Assembly: GCA_039189655.1 (NCBI GenBank)
Contig: JBCCYN010000125.1
Location: forward strand, 1 to 13,812
Source: Acuticoccus sp039189655
GTDB lineage: Bacteria; Pseudomonadota; Alphaproteobacteria; Rhizobiales; Amorphaceae
Reading direction: 5' to 3'
Length of the DNA stretch: 13,812 nt
Position 1 is the stretch's first letter. Each line of letters opens with the position of its first letter. The notes beneath the pieces were generated by a model. It did not search any database. It saw only the letters and a list, made by a program, of their open reading frames with translations, and was not told the DNA's origin. The position numbers were made by a program, and so were the translations under genes. Positions 1 to 7,955 of the stretch are shown piece by piece.

Positions 1-1
1 C

Positions 2-1360
2 AAGGACGATGACGAGGAAGCCGCAACGGAAGCTTTTAGTCTCAGCCTTGCAAAGCTCGATGGCGTGGACGCCACCAAACTGGATCAGAAGGTCACCCTC
101 CAGCTCCAGGACGACGATCGTCCAACCCTCACCGAAGGCGACATGGAGTGGAGCGTTCCCAGTGCGGATCATGGCGGTCCGCGCCACTGGAGCGTTTACC
201 GGGTCGGGGGTAGCGTCCATCAGGAAGGCGATCCGGACGCGCCGAACGCGGTCGACTTCCATGTCACGGCGGGGATCAGCAAGGCGCAGTTCGATGCCCT
301 TTGCAATTGCGATCCGTTCAAGGTCAAGCTCGACCTTCGCCACATCGACACCGATGCCGCAGACTTCGCGGGCATTACCGTCAAGACGGCGTCCGGCACC
401 CAACAATTCTCGTCCGAAGATATCATCACGGCCGATATCACGATCGAGGACATCTACCGATCGAACCCCGACACCGACAAAAAACCGCTGTGGAGCCTAA
501 GCTTTGAGGTAACGGTTCACTTCAACGGGGACGATGAGGTGGACGGTAAAAAGTACGAGGATTTTAGCCTCGACATCACCGAAATCGGCGGTTTTGCGGT
601 CACCGGAGGGAACGGCCAGTCAAAGGTCTCCATCTGGGACGATGACGAGCCCGACGAAGTCTCGATGCACGATGAGCCGATGAACGACGTCTTCGGCCCA
701 CTCTTGGATCCCCAGCCCGAACCCGTGAGCTTTCCGAAAGACCAGGACGACAACGCCGATGGCGGCTTCTTCCTGATGGACGGCGGGGACCTCGGCAGCG
801 GCATCCAACTCGATCCGCTGCTGGAGATCGCCGAAGAGGAGCCGCTCATCGACGTGGACCCGCAGGACATCCTCCTCGGTGGCGGCAGCGATGGGGGCCT
901 GTCCACCGGCTCTAAGGCGCCAGGAACAACAAATGAGCTAGGGACCGGCGAGCAGAACGAATTCCCTTTGATCGATCCGATCCCCGTGACCGACGTGCTT
1001 GCGCAACCGATCCCGCGAGGTGTTGAAGACGACCCATTCTTTGGTCAGACGAGGGGTGACGACCTTATCTCCGACCCTTTGGGCAAAGGACCCGTCGAGG
1101 ACACCGACGAAGATACTTTGCCGATCCTTGATCTTCCACCTGAAGCTAACTTCGTGCTCGACGATGTGGTCCTCGACGCGATTGTGTTCGATACATCCGA
1201 GAACGTGGGTTTCGTTGTGGAAGACGACCTTATCTTCGCGTCCAGCGGCGGAACGTCCGACACTGGCGTGTTGGCCGACCTCCTCGGAGATGTTCAGCCG
1301 GTGCCGGAATTGCTGACGATCACCGAGCCGCAAACCCAGTTCATCTTGGGCGACCTCTAG
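2..1360 (+). CDS. Acidic protein with Calx-beta-like segments (5' end outside window)
   Basis: The frame is open from the first complete codon at base 2, so the gene begins left of the window; a GTG at 65 is possible as a start but nothing supports it as one. The 452 visible residues end at a TAG. Two segments end in the strand-plus-acid pattern typical of Calx-beta repeats: one closing with VTLQLQDDD (about bases 92-118) and one with KVSIWDDDEPD (about 625-655), roughly 175 residues apart. After the second one, the last 230 or so residues are of low complexity, rich in Asp, Glu, Pro, Gly and Leu, with short acidic/hydrophobic alternations such as FVLDDVVLDAIVFD. Calx-beta domains are calcium-binding beta sandwiches, common in large surface or secreted bacterial proteins. 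A calcium-binding extracellular role is therefore inferred, not shown. No transmembrane segment is visible in this part, and no classical nonapeptide RTX repeat either. The function is unknown. It converges on glyQ. Confidence 0.75.
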   Translation, partial: KDDDEEAATEAFSLSLAKLDGVDATKLDQKVTLQLQDDDRPTLTEGDMEWSVPSADHGGPRHWSVYRVGGSVHQEGDPDAPNAVDFHVTAGISKAQFDALCNCDPFKVKLDLRHIDTDAADFAGITVKTASGTQQFSSEDIITADITIEDIYRSNPDTDKKPLWSLSFEVTVHFNGDDEVDGKKYEDFSLDITEIGGFAVTGGNGQSKVSIWDDDEPDEVSMHDEPMNDVFGPLLDPQPEPVSFPKDQDDNADGGFFLMDGGDLGSGIQLDPLLEIAEEEPLIDVDPQDILLGGGSDGGLSTGSKAPGTTNELGTGEQNEFPLIDPIPVTDVLAQPIPRGVEDDPFFGQTRGDDLISDPLGKGPVEDTDEDTLPILDLPPEANFVLDDVVLDAIVFDTSENVGFVVEDDLIFASSGGTSDTGVLADLLGDVQPVPELLTITEPQTQFILGDL

Positions 1361-1381
1361 GACTGCACGACCAAGTCGCCC

Positions 1382-1404
1382 GTGCCGGCCATTGCGGCCG
1401 GCAC
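1382..1404. terminator. Convergent hairpin between the acidic protein gene and glyQ
   Basis: A perfect 9-bp inverted repeat, GTGCCGGCC and GGCCGGCAC, is separated by a 5-base loop (ATTGC). It lies 21 bases after the plus-strand stop codon and 9 bases beyond the glyQ stop, so it could end transcription from both sides. There is no real U tract on either strand, so intrinsic termination is inferred from stem strength and position only. Confidence 0.6.
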
Positions 1405-1413
1405 TTCGGGTGG

Positions 1414-2358
1414 TCAGGCCGCTTCGGGCTGGTGAAATCCCCCTGCCTCCGTGCGCAAGAACGCTTCTCCACACTCCTTCGCCAGTGTGCGCACACGCCC
1501 GATATAACTCTGGCGCTCCGTCACCGAGATCACGCCGCGCGCATCCAAAAGATTGAAGATATGCGAAGCTTTGATGCACTGGTCGTAGGCGGGCAGCACC
1601 ACTTGGTGTGCTTGCTGCGGACCTTTGTCGCCGGCTGTCAGGAGCGCGGCGCACTCCGCCTGCGCATCGCGAAAGTGCTGCAGGAGCATTTCGGTATTGG
1701 CATGCTCAAAATTGTATCGCGAGTACTCGCGCTCCGCCTGGAGGAACACATCGCCGTAGGAAACCCGCGGCCCCAGGTCTGATTGCGGCACGTAGGTGAG
1801 GTCGTAAACATTCTCGACCCCCTGCACATACATCGCGAGGCGCTCCAGCCCGTAGGTGAGTTCGCCGGACACAGGCCGACACTCAATGCCGCAGATCTGC
1901 TGGAAGTAGGTGAATTGAGAGACCTCCATCCCGTCGCACCAGCACTCCCAACCAAGACCCCAGGCACCCAGGGTGGGGCTCTCCCAGTCGTCCTCCACAA
2001 AGCGCATGTCGTGGAGGAGCGGATCGATACCGATCGCCCCAAGGCTCTCCAGGTAAAGTTCCTGAAGGCTCGGCGGGTTGGGCTTTAAAATCACCTGGAA
2101 CTGATAGTAGTGCTGCAACCGGTTGGGGTTTTCGCCGTAGCGGCCATCGGTGGGACGGCGCGACGGTTGAACGTATGCGGCCCGCCACGGCCGCGGCCCG
2201 AGGGCGCGCAGCGTTGTCATGGGGTGAAATGTCCCCGCCCCCACCTCCATGTCGTAGGGCTGAACCACCGCGCAGCCTTTCCTCGCCCAAAATGCTTCCA
2301 GGGCAAGGATCATCGCTTGGAAAGACTGGGTTGGGTCGTCGACGGCCGCCAATGCCAT
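1414..2358 (-). CDS. glyQ: Glycyl-tRNA synthetase alpha subunit
   Basis: This is the alpha chain of the tetrameric (alpha2beta2) bacterial glycyl-tRNA synthetase, the class II catalytic subunit that charges tRNA-Gly in the cytoplasm. The 314-residue product is close to the usual family length. Recognisable blocks are FHPMTTLRALG (about residues 44-54), the motif 2 region starting AYVQPSRRPTDGRYGENPNR (61-80), the WESPTLGAWGLGWE block (125-138), and the motif 3 segment GELTYGLERLAMY (165-177). The ATG at 2358 keeps the normal N-terminus (QSFQAMILALEAFWARKGC), although no good Shine-Dalgarno sequence precedes it. The gene lies 178 bases after the DUF502 gene on the same strand. The beta subunit gene glyS, which often follows glyQ in related bacteria, is not next: the downstream neighbour is convergent and unrelated. 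Since the enzyme needs both chains, glyS must be elsewhere. Confidence 0.97.
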   Translation of the reverse strand: MALAAVDDPTQSFQAMILALEAFWARKGCAVVQPYDMEVGAGTFHPMTTLRALGPRPWRAAYVQPSRRPTDGRYGENPNRLQHYYQFQVILKPNPPSLQELYLESLGAIGIDPLLHDMRFVEDDWESPTLGAWGLGWECWCDGMEVSQFTYFQQICGIECRPVSGELTYGLERLAMYVQGVENVYDLTYVPQSDLGPRVSYGDVFLQAEREYSRYNFEHANTEMLLQHFRDAQAECAALLTAGDKGPQQAHQVVLPAYDQCIKASHIFNLLDARGVISVTERQSYIGRVRTLAKECGEAFLRTEAGGFHQPEAA

Positions 2359-2400
2359 TGTTTCAAAAATCCGCTGTTGGGTGACGCGGCCTCCCTAGAC

Positions 2401-2436
2401 CGCTCGCGGGCCGGCGAAAAGCCCCCCTCGCGAGCG
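2401..2436. other. GC-rich inverted repeat between the DUF502 gene and glyQ
   Basis: CGCTCGCG at 2401-2408 is perfectly repeated in inverse orientation (CGCGAGCG) at 2429-2436, with an inner GGC/GCC pairing around a GAAAA loop. In the minus-strand transcript it falls between the DUF502 stop and the glyQ start, about 40 bases before glyQ. There is no U tract, so it could be a partial terminator, a processing site or a leader structure in front of glyQ. The structure is seen; the role is inferred. Confidence 0.4.
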
Positions 2437-2536
2437 AAACGGCCGAGCACACACCCCATAGGGCAAATTTTCTGACGCCTTTCGCAGCGGTGATTCTTTT
2501 ACGAGCTCCAATCGGGTTAGAGCAGGTCGGCGCCCG

Positions 2537-3334
2537 CTAGCTCGGTGCGGTGCGGGCCGACACCACTTCCGGCGCCTCGACCCGTCTGCGCTCCTCATCG
2601 TCGGCCAGGGAGCCCGTGACCGGAACCCCAACGCGCCCATCCGGCGGAGGGTTCGGCGGGTCAGGCCCGTCTGAGCGCGGCCACTCGGGCGTGATGAGGC
2701 CCGCCGAGATGACAAGTTTTGCCGCGTCCTCCACCGACATATCGAGGAGCATGACGTCCTTGCGCGGGACGAACAGCAAAAACCCAGAAGTGGGGTTCGG
2801 TGTGGTGGGCAGGAACACGGAGATGGCTTCTTCGTCGTCGGGCATGCGATGGCTCACCTCGCCCTTGGCTTCCGTGGCGATGAAGACCACTGCCCAGACG
2901 CCGCGGCGCGGATACTCGATGAGCCCCGCCCGGCGGAACGTGTGGCTGCGCTCCGACAGCGCCGTCTCAAATATCTGTTTCAGCGCTGCATAGATGTTCC
3001 GCACCAGCGGCATGCGGTTGAGGATGGCCTCGCCGAGACGGATGACGGTGCGGCCAAAGATGTTTGCGGTCAGGAAACCAAGCGCAGTGAGCGAGATGAC
3101 CGCCACCACAAGGCCCATCCCCGGCAGCGGAAACGGCACGTAGTTTTCCGGGTTCCATCGGGCAGGGAGCCACGGTTTCACCCAGCCATCCACCCAATTC
3201 ACGAACGAGGCGGTAAGGAAGACGGTGATGGTGAGCGGCGCGGCAACGACTATGCCGGTGAGAAGGTAGTTTCTCAGCCGGTTCAGCAGTCTACGGCGCC
3301 GCCCGATGCGCGGCTCGTGGCCTTCTTCATGCAT
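2537..3334 (-). CDS. DUF502 family inner-membrane protein
   Basis: This 265-residue protein belongs to DUF502, the family that also includes the plant COV1/LCV membrane proteins; its biochemical role in bacteria is not established. After a basic N-terminus (IGRRRRLLNRLRNY) there are two strongly hydrophobic segments, about residues 23-47 and 72-92. They are followed by the conserved MPLVRNIYAALKQ (about 108-120), VFLPTTPNPTSGFLLFVP (173-190) and VISAG (208-212). The last 45 residues are Pro, Asp and Arg rich and look disordered. Two membrane passes with a cytoplasmic basic N-terminus are predicted. The ATG at 3334 is the only one that keeps the family N-terminus, though it lacks a clear ribosome binding site. 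It starts 70 bases after glmS on the same strand and is probably co-transcribed with it. The same order next to glmS is, to my knowledge, common in alphaproteobacteria, which hints at an envelope-related job. Confidence 0.93.
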   Translation of the reverse strand: MHEEGHEPRIGRRRRLLNRLRNYLLTGIVVAAPLTITVFLTASFVNWVDGWVKPWLPARWNPENYVPFPLPGMGLVVAVISLTALGFLTANIFGRTVIRLGEAILNRMPLVRNIYAALKQIFETALSERSHTFRRAGLIEYPRRGVWAVVFIATEAKGEVSHRMPDDEEAISVFLPTTPNPTSGFLLFVPRKDVMLLDMSVEDAAKLVISAGLITPEWPRSDGPDPPNPPPDGRVGVPVTGSLADDEERRRVEAPEVVSARTAPS

Positions 3335-3404
3335 GCCGGAGGTCTCGTTCCCGGTCGCGTCAACGCCACGATACTAAAGCGCCCTCCGCCAAATGACAGT
3401 GCGC

Positions 3405-5231
3405 TTATTCGACCGTCACCGATTTGGCGAGATTGCGCGGCTGGTCCACGTCGGTGCCGTTGATGACGGCGGTGTGGTAGGCGAGAAGCTGCATGGGAAC
3501 TGCCGCAACGATGGGTGTGATGAACTCGCCCGTAGCCGGCATGATCATCACCGCCTCCGCGCCCTCCGCCATGGCCGCCGCGCCATCGGCATCGGTGACG
3601 GCGATGATACGGCCCCCGCGGGCGGCCACTTCTTCCATGTTGGAGACCGTTTTGGGGAAAAGTTCGTCATGGGGGGCGACGACGACCACCGGGACGCTGT
3701 CGTCCACCAACGCGATGGGGCCGTGCTTTAGCTCGCCCGCCGCGTAGCCTTCCGCGTGGATGTAGCTGAGCTCTTTGAGTTTGAGTGCGCCTTCCAGGGC
3801 CGTGGCGAAGGCTGGGCCGCGGCCGAGGTAAAGTGCGCTGGTCGCACCGGCTATGGAACGGGCGGTTTTGCTCACCTGCGGTTCCAGGCGGATGGCCTCG
3901 GCGACTCGTCTGGGGGCTTCAAGCAATTCACCCACCAGCGCGGCGGCTGCATCATCGTCGAGGACCCCGCGGTCGAGACCGGCCTTTATGGCGATGGCGG
4001 CAAGGGTCGCAAGCTGGCAAATGTAGGCCTTGGTGGATGCAACCCCGATTTCGACGCCGGCAAGGGTGGGCAACACAACGCCAGCCTCCCGCGCCATGGT
4101 CGAGCTGGGCACGTTCACCACAGCGGCGAGTAGTTGTCCGGCCTCCTTGCACTTGCGAAGGCTCGCCAGAGTGTCGGCCGTCTCCCCCGATTGGGACACG
4201 AAAAGTGCCAACTCATCGCTGGCGAGGCGCTGCCTGCGATAGCGAAATTCCGAGGCCACATCGAGATCCACAGGAAGGTCCGCATAGCGCTCGAACCAGG
4301 CGCGGGCGGTGAGCCCGGCATAAAACGCAGTGCCGCACGCGGTGATGCTGATCCGACGGACTTTGCCAAAGTCGATGGGAATGCGCTCTGGACGTATAGC
4401 CCCCTCCGCCGCGTCCACATAGTGGCCAATGGTGTGGGTAAGTACCTCAGGCTGCTCGTGGATTTCCTTCGCCATGAAATGGCGAAAATTGCCCTTCTCG
4501 GCGACCGAGACTTCCATCGGGACCGGCGTCGACGCCCGCCTCAGCGCCGTGCCGGACGTGTTAAAAATGTCCACCTCGTCGGCGCTCACCAGTGCGATGT
4601 CGCCGTCTTCCAGGTAGATGATGTCATCGCAAAACGGAGAAAGGGCGATGGCGTCTGAGCCCACCATGACAAGATCCGCGGAGCGGCCGATGGCGAGCGG
4701 GCTCCCCACCCGCGCTGCAGCGATCATGTCCGGCTTGCCCTCGAACGCGAAGGCGAGCGCATAGGCGCCCTCCAGGGCCCCCATAGTCGCCGAGAGCGCA
4801 GCCTTCACATCGTTCCTGCCGCGAATTTCCTTTGCGAGCACATGGGCAATGGTCTCGCTGTCAGTCTGCGAAGCGAAGGCGGCGCCGCTCTGTGAAAGGT
4901 CTTCGCGCAGGGACCGGAAGTTCTCGATGATGCCGTTGTGAACCACTGCAATGGGGTTCGCCACGTGGGGGTGCGCGTTGGCTTCGGTAGGCGGGCCATG
5001 GGTCGCCCACCTGGTGTGGCCAATCCCGGTGTTTCCGCCGAGCGGTTTCTCACCGATGCGCTTTTCAAGGTTTCGAAGCTTTCCCGGTGCCCGGGCTCGG
5101 TGCATGGAGCCCGCGTCGTCAACGGTGGCGATACCCGCTGAATCGTAGCCGCGATATTCGAGCCTCTTCAGCGCGTCGATCAGGAGCGGTGCTGCCGGCT
5201 CTCGTGCGATGACGCCTACAATTCCACACAT
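3405..5231 (-). CDS. glmS: Glutamine-fructose-6-phosphate aminotransferase (isomerising)
   Basis: It converts fructose 6-phosphate and glutamine to glucosamine 6-phosphate and glutamate, the first committed step to UDP-GlcNAc. The product has 608 residues, the family's usual size. The start MCGIVGVIA gives the N-terminal cysteine nucleophile of the class II glutamine amidotransferase domain once Met is removed, followed by LEYRGYDSAGIAT. The two sugar-isomerase (SIS) domains contain ITACGTAFYAG with SQSGETADTL, then SYIHAEGYAAGELKHGP. The C-terminal tail NLAKSVTVE carries the lysine (K603) that binds the sugar in the Escherichia coli enzyme. The ATG at 5231 follows an unusually complete Shine-Dalgarno sequence. 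The gene is 139 bases downstream of glmU and 70 bases upstream of the DUF502 gene, in one probable transcription unit. Nothing like the Gram-positive glmS ribozyme was recognised in the leader. Confidence 0.98.
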   Translation of the reverse strand: MCGIVGVIAREPAAPLLIDALKRLEYRGYDSAGIATVDDAGSMHRARAPGKLRNLEKRIGEKPLGGNTGIGHTRWATHGPPTEANAHPHVANPIAVVHNGIIENFRSLREDLSQSGAAFASQTDSETIAHVLAKEIRGRNDVKAALSATMGALEGAYALAFAFEGKPDMIAAARVGSPLAIGRSADLVMVGSDAIALSPFCDDIIYLEDGDIALVSADEVDIFNTSGTALRRASTPVPMEVSVAEKGNFRHFMAKEIHEQPEVLTHTIGHYVDAAEGAIRPERIPIDFGKVRRISITACGTAFYAGLTARAWFERYADLPVDLDVASEFRYRRQRLASDELALFVSQSGETADTLASLRKCKEAGQLLAAVVNVPSSTMAREAGVVLPTLAGVEIGVASTKAYICQLATLAAIAIKAGLDRGVLDDDAAAALVGELLEAPRRVAEAIRLEPQVSKTARSIAGATSALYLGRGPAFATALEGALKLKELSYIHAEGYAAGELKHGPIALVDDSVPVVVVAPHDELFPKTVSNMEEVAARGGRIIAVTDADGAAAMAEGAEAVMIMPATGEFITPIVAAVPMQLLAYHTAVINGTDVDQPRNLAKSVTVE

Positions 5232-5235
5232 AGCC

Positions 5236-5246
5236 TCACCTCCTTA
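5236..5246 (-). promoter_or_regulatory. Extended Shine-Dalgarno sequence of glmS
   Basis: On the minus strand the leader reads TAAGGAGGTGA. The AGGAGG core is followed by seven bases before the glmS ATG. This is much closer to a full match to the 3' end of 16S rRNA than at the neighbouring genes and suggests strong initiation. It fixes the start at 5231. Confidence 0.85.
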
Positions 5247-5370
5247 CCTGCGATCACAAAAACGCCGGTCGTCTCTTATCTGCCCAGGCGCGGGGGCTGG
5301 ATTCAAAGAGGGTTACAATTCGCCAGCTTTCTGCATCGAACCGCCGACCAGCTTTGTTGGCTTCCCACCT

Positions 5371-6690
5371 TTACCCATCGTCCGGTTTCCGACGTGCAGG
5401 TGATCGATCCGGCTTGTTCACCTGCCGGCCGCGACCAATGGCCAGGGCGTCGGCCGGCACATCTTCCGTCACCACGCTACCCGACCCGATGTAGGCGCGC
5501 GCACCGATGGAAACGGGCGCCACCAGCGCGCTGTTGGAGCCCACAAACGCGCCTTCAGCCACCTCGGTGTGATACTTGTATTTGCCATCGTAGTTGCAGG
5601 TGATCGTCCCCGCACCAAGGTTTGCGCGGGCGCCGATGGAGGCGTCTCCCACGTAGGCAAGGTGGTTGACCTTTGCGCCCTCCCCCAACTCTGCGTTCTT
5701 GATTTCCACGAAATTGCCCACCCGCGCCCCGGAGCCGATGGCAGCGCCCGGTCGCAACCGTGCATAGGGTCCCACCACCGCCCCAGCAGCTACTTGCGCG
5801 CCCTCAAGGTGGCTGAACGCCCGAATGCGGGCCCCCTCACCCACACGAACGCCAGGCCCGAAGACCACTTGCGGCTCCACGTAGACGTCCTCGGCAAGCT
5901 CGGTGTCGTGGCTGAAGAAGACGGTCTGGGGCGCTTCGAGCGTTGCGACCGCCATGGCGTTTCGTCTGGCGCGATCCTGGAATATCGCCTCCGCTTGCGC
6001 CAACTGCTCGCGGTCGTTGACGCCGATGACGTCTTCCAAAGGCGCTTCCTCCACCGCCATTTTCAGGCCGCGCGCGAGGCCGATTTCCACCAGATCGGTG
6101 AGGTAGTACTCGCCCTTCGCGTTGGTGTTCGAAATGTCTGCGATCGCGCCGAATGCCGGGCCGTTCCGCACGACCATGATGCCAGAATTGCAAAGCGTAA
6201 CGGCCCGTTCCGCCGGGGTCGCATCGCGCTCTTCGCGAATGGCGGAAAGGGCGCCGCCCGTCATCAAAACGCGGCCATAGCCAGTGGGGTCGGCCGAACG
6301 GAACGCGAGCACCACCACATCCGCACCGGCCCGCGCGCGGCTCAATGCGCCCGCGATGGTCGAACCCGAAATGAGCGGATTGTCTCCATAAAGAACGACG
6401 GCCACATCGTGGGCGTCCGTCATGGCGGTGCGCGCTGAAAGCACGGCGTGGGCCGTTCCCAGTTGCTCGGCCTGGACGAATACCGACGGCGCTTCCGGGA
6501 GATTTTGCGCCCAGCCCGCGTCGGGATCGACCACCAGCGCCCGGTGGTCGATCCCAGCGTCGGATGACGCCTTAAGAACATGGCGGATCATCGGCAGACC
6601 GCCCACGGGATGCATCACCTTTGGAAGCTTGGAGCGCATGCGCGTCCCCTTGCCGGCGGCGAGCACGATCGCAAGCGCCTTTGCGTCCAA
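5371..6690 (-). CDS. glmU: Bifunctional UDP-GlcNAc pyrophosphorylase / GlcN-1-P acetyltransferase
   Basis: This two-domain enzyme acetylates glucosamine 1-phosphate and then joins it to UTP to give UDP-GlcNAc. The N-terminal uridylyltransferase domain shows LAAGKGTRMRSKLPKVMHP (residues 10-28), QLGTAHAV (76-83) and the metal-site block YGDNPL (101-106). The C-terminal left-handed beta-helix shows the hexapeptide repeats plus PYARLRPGA (308-316), NFVEIKNAELGEGAKVNHLAY (326-346, with the acetyltransferase His 343) and GTITCNYDG (361-369). I place the start at TTG 6690, giving 439 residues. GGGAG lies seven bases upstream, and the usual family N-terminus begins here. The ATG at 6765 would add 25 residues unlike the family. 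Position 104 is Asn where Thr or Val is usual. The gene is first in a probable glmU-glmS-DUF502 operon and divergent from the exported-protein gene at 6822. Confidence 0.96.
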   Translation of the reverse strand: MDAKALAIVLAAGKGTRMRSKLPKVMHPVGGLPMIRHVLKASSDAGIDHRALVVDPDAGWAQNLPEAPSVFVQAEQLGTAHAVLSARTAMTDAHDVAVVLYGDNPLISGSTIAGALSRARAGADVVVLAFRSADPTGYGRVLMTGGALSAIREERDATPAERAVTLCNSGIMVVRNGPAFGAIADISNTNAKGEYYLTDLVEIGLARGLKMAVEEAPLEDVIGVNDREQLAQAEAIFQDRARRNAMAVATLEAPQTVFFSHDTELAEDVYVEPQVVFGPGVRVGEGARIRAFSHLEGAQVAAGAVVGPYARLRPGAAIGSGARVGNFVEIKNAELGEGAKVNHLAYVGDASIGARANLGAGTITCNYDGKYKYHTEVAEGAFVGSNSALVAPVSIGARAYIGSGSVVTEDVPADALAIGRGRQVNKPDRSPARRKPDDG

Positions 6691-6697
6691 TGTCCGT

Positions 6698-6702
6698 CTC
6701 CC
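6698..6702 (-). promoter_or_regulatory. Ribosome binding site supporting the TTG start of glmU
   Basis: On the minus strand GGGAG is followed by ACGGACA (7 bases) and then TTG at 6690. No comparable site precedes the upstream in-frame ATG at 6765. The site therefore decides the start. Confidence 0.7.
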
Positions 6703-6821
6703 TTTCTTGCGCGTTGCCGTGTTGTTGGCCGTTGCCACTACTGGATATCGCAGATCCCATCGCACGGCTTTGGGTTCGTGCTAAGGGTGCATAGCGAGGA
6801 CGTTATTTCGGGAAAGTTTCC

Positions 6822-7955
6822 ATGCGGTTGCCCGCCATCCTCTTGTTCGTTGCCATCGGCAGCGGAGCCCACGCCTTCGAAGCGACGGGTAATGCCGTGG
6901 CCGATGCCATGCTGCGCGCCGTCGAAACGGCCGGATTTGCCGATGCGCGGGCTGATAGAGTTTCCCGGGATGGCTCGTCTACGGTGCTCACGGCCGTCAC
7001 TGCCGGAGAACAGAACAGCAGCACCTTTTTCGCCCAAAGCATTCGGATCGACGCCGGCCTGGTCGACGCTGACAACACGCTCATTGCGGAAAAGATCGAA
7101 TACCGCCGCGTCTCCATCACCACCGAAGACGACGGGCCGGCTTCCCAGATGGACCGCGTCACGGTGGCCCCGGCGCGCCTTGTCGACCAGCGCACCGACG
7201 CACGCACCGCAAGTTCGCTTCTGGGGGGGTTCGACCGCCTTACCATCGAAAGGATCACGGCGCGCTCAACGGCCGATGAGACCATTTCCGCAAAACACTT
7301 CCAGATTGAAGTTGGTCCAACCGATGGGGTCGTTTCGGGGGGAATCATCGCCGAAGACCTCACCTTCTCGCCCGCGCTCCTTGATCCCCTCGCCAAAGAG
7401 CGGCTGCAAGGTTTGGGGATCCAAACGTTGGTTATGGACCTGTCGGCGGACGCAACCTGGCGGGAGGCGGCTGGGGAAGGCGTGTTGGAGCGCGGCCGGA
7501 TTTCCGTGGACGGTATCGGCGCGTTGGAGTTGTCGGGAAGTGTGCTGGGCCTCACCCGCACGCTCCTGGAACGTTACCGTGCCACCGCCAACAACCTCAC
7601 TGCAACGCTCAACGCCCTCGGCGGCGTTAGCATTGCAGCCGTAACCATGACCTTCGAGGACCAGGGGCTGACCGACAAGCTACTTGCGCGCGGTGCGGCC
7701 AGCGCACGGCTGACCCGCGCTGCTTACACCGACGTGGTGGTTGAAACCCTTGCCGCTGCCCTTGCAAATCTCGCCGACGAGGCGTTTGCCGAGCGCGTCA
7801 TCACCGCCACCCGAAAATTTCTCGGGGCGCCGGGTCGCATGACATTAGCCTCATCGCCACCAAAGCCGGTCACTGCACTTCAGGTCATGACCACGGCCAT
7901 CGTGAACCCAAACCTCCTGCCCGAGCTTCTTTCCATCGAGATCGATGCTCGATGA
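6822..7955 (+). CDS. Exported protein of unknown function
   Basis: I do not recognise a named family. The 377-residue product begins with a clear Sec signal peptide, MRLPAILLFVAIGSGAHA, with cleavage likely after the last Ala and mature start FEATGN. The rest is soluble-looking, with alternating beta-strand and turn patterns: repeated stretches such as RVTVAPARLVDQ, LTIERITAR and LVMDLSADATW suggest a mostly beta, repetitive fold. It ends in an Ala-rich helical part and a segment, KPVTALQVMTTAIVNPNLLP, that resembles the end of unnamed periplasmic proteins seen in other alphaproteobacteria (memory-based, not checked). There is no lipobox, since no cysteine follows the signal. GGGAAAG lies about six bases before the ATG. 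Its last codons overlap the start of the P1 hydrolase gene by 4 bases (ATGA), so the two are probably translated together. It is divergent from glmU. A periplasmic location is predicted. Confidence 0.8.
   Translation: MRLPAILLFVAIGSGAHAFEATGNAVADAMLRAVETAGFADARADRVSRDGSSTVLTAVTAGEQNSSTFFAQSIRIDAGLVDADNTLIAEKIEYRRVSITTEDDGPASQMDRVTVAPARLVDQRTDARTASSLLGGFDRLTIERITARSTADETISAKHFQIEVGPTDGVVSGGIIAEDLTFSPALLDPLAKERLQGLGIQTLVMDLSADATWREAAGEGVLERGRISVDGIGALELSGSVLGLTRTLLERYRATANNLTATLNALGGVSIAAVTMTFEDQGLTDKLLARGAASARLTRAAYTDVVVETLAAALANLADEAFAERVITATRKFLGAPGRMTLASSPPKPVTALQVMTTAIVNPNLLPELLSIEIDAR

Noticed and set aside
938..1654. A 238-codon open frame on the minus strand across the end of the acidic gene and glyQ
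   Set aside because: It overlaps the recognisable glyQ 3' end in another frame and crosses the convergent hairpin. Its product has no recognisable motif; a high-G+C shadow.
5232..5370. glmS ribozyme or riboswitch in the glmS leader
   Set aside because: The 139-base leader shows no recognisable ribozyme core; the glmS ribozyme is known from Gram-positive bacteria.
5569..6438. A 289-codon plus-strand open frame inside glmU
   Set aside because: It is fully antisense to highly conserved GlmU motifs, with no motif of its own; a shadow frame.
6722..6749. TTGTTG, 16 bases, GATATC as a promoter for the exported-protein gene
   Set aside because: Both hexamers match the consensus poorly and similar pairs arise by chance; not called.
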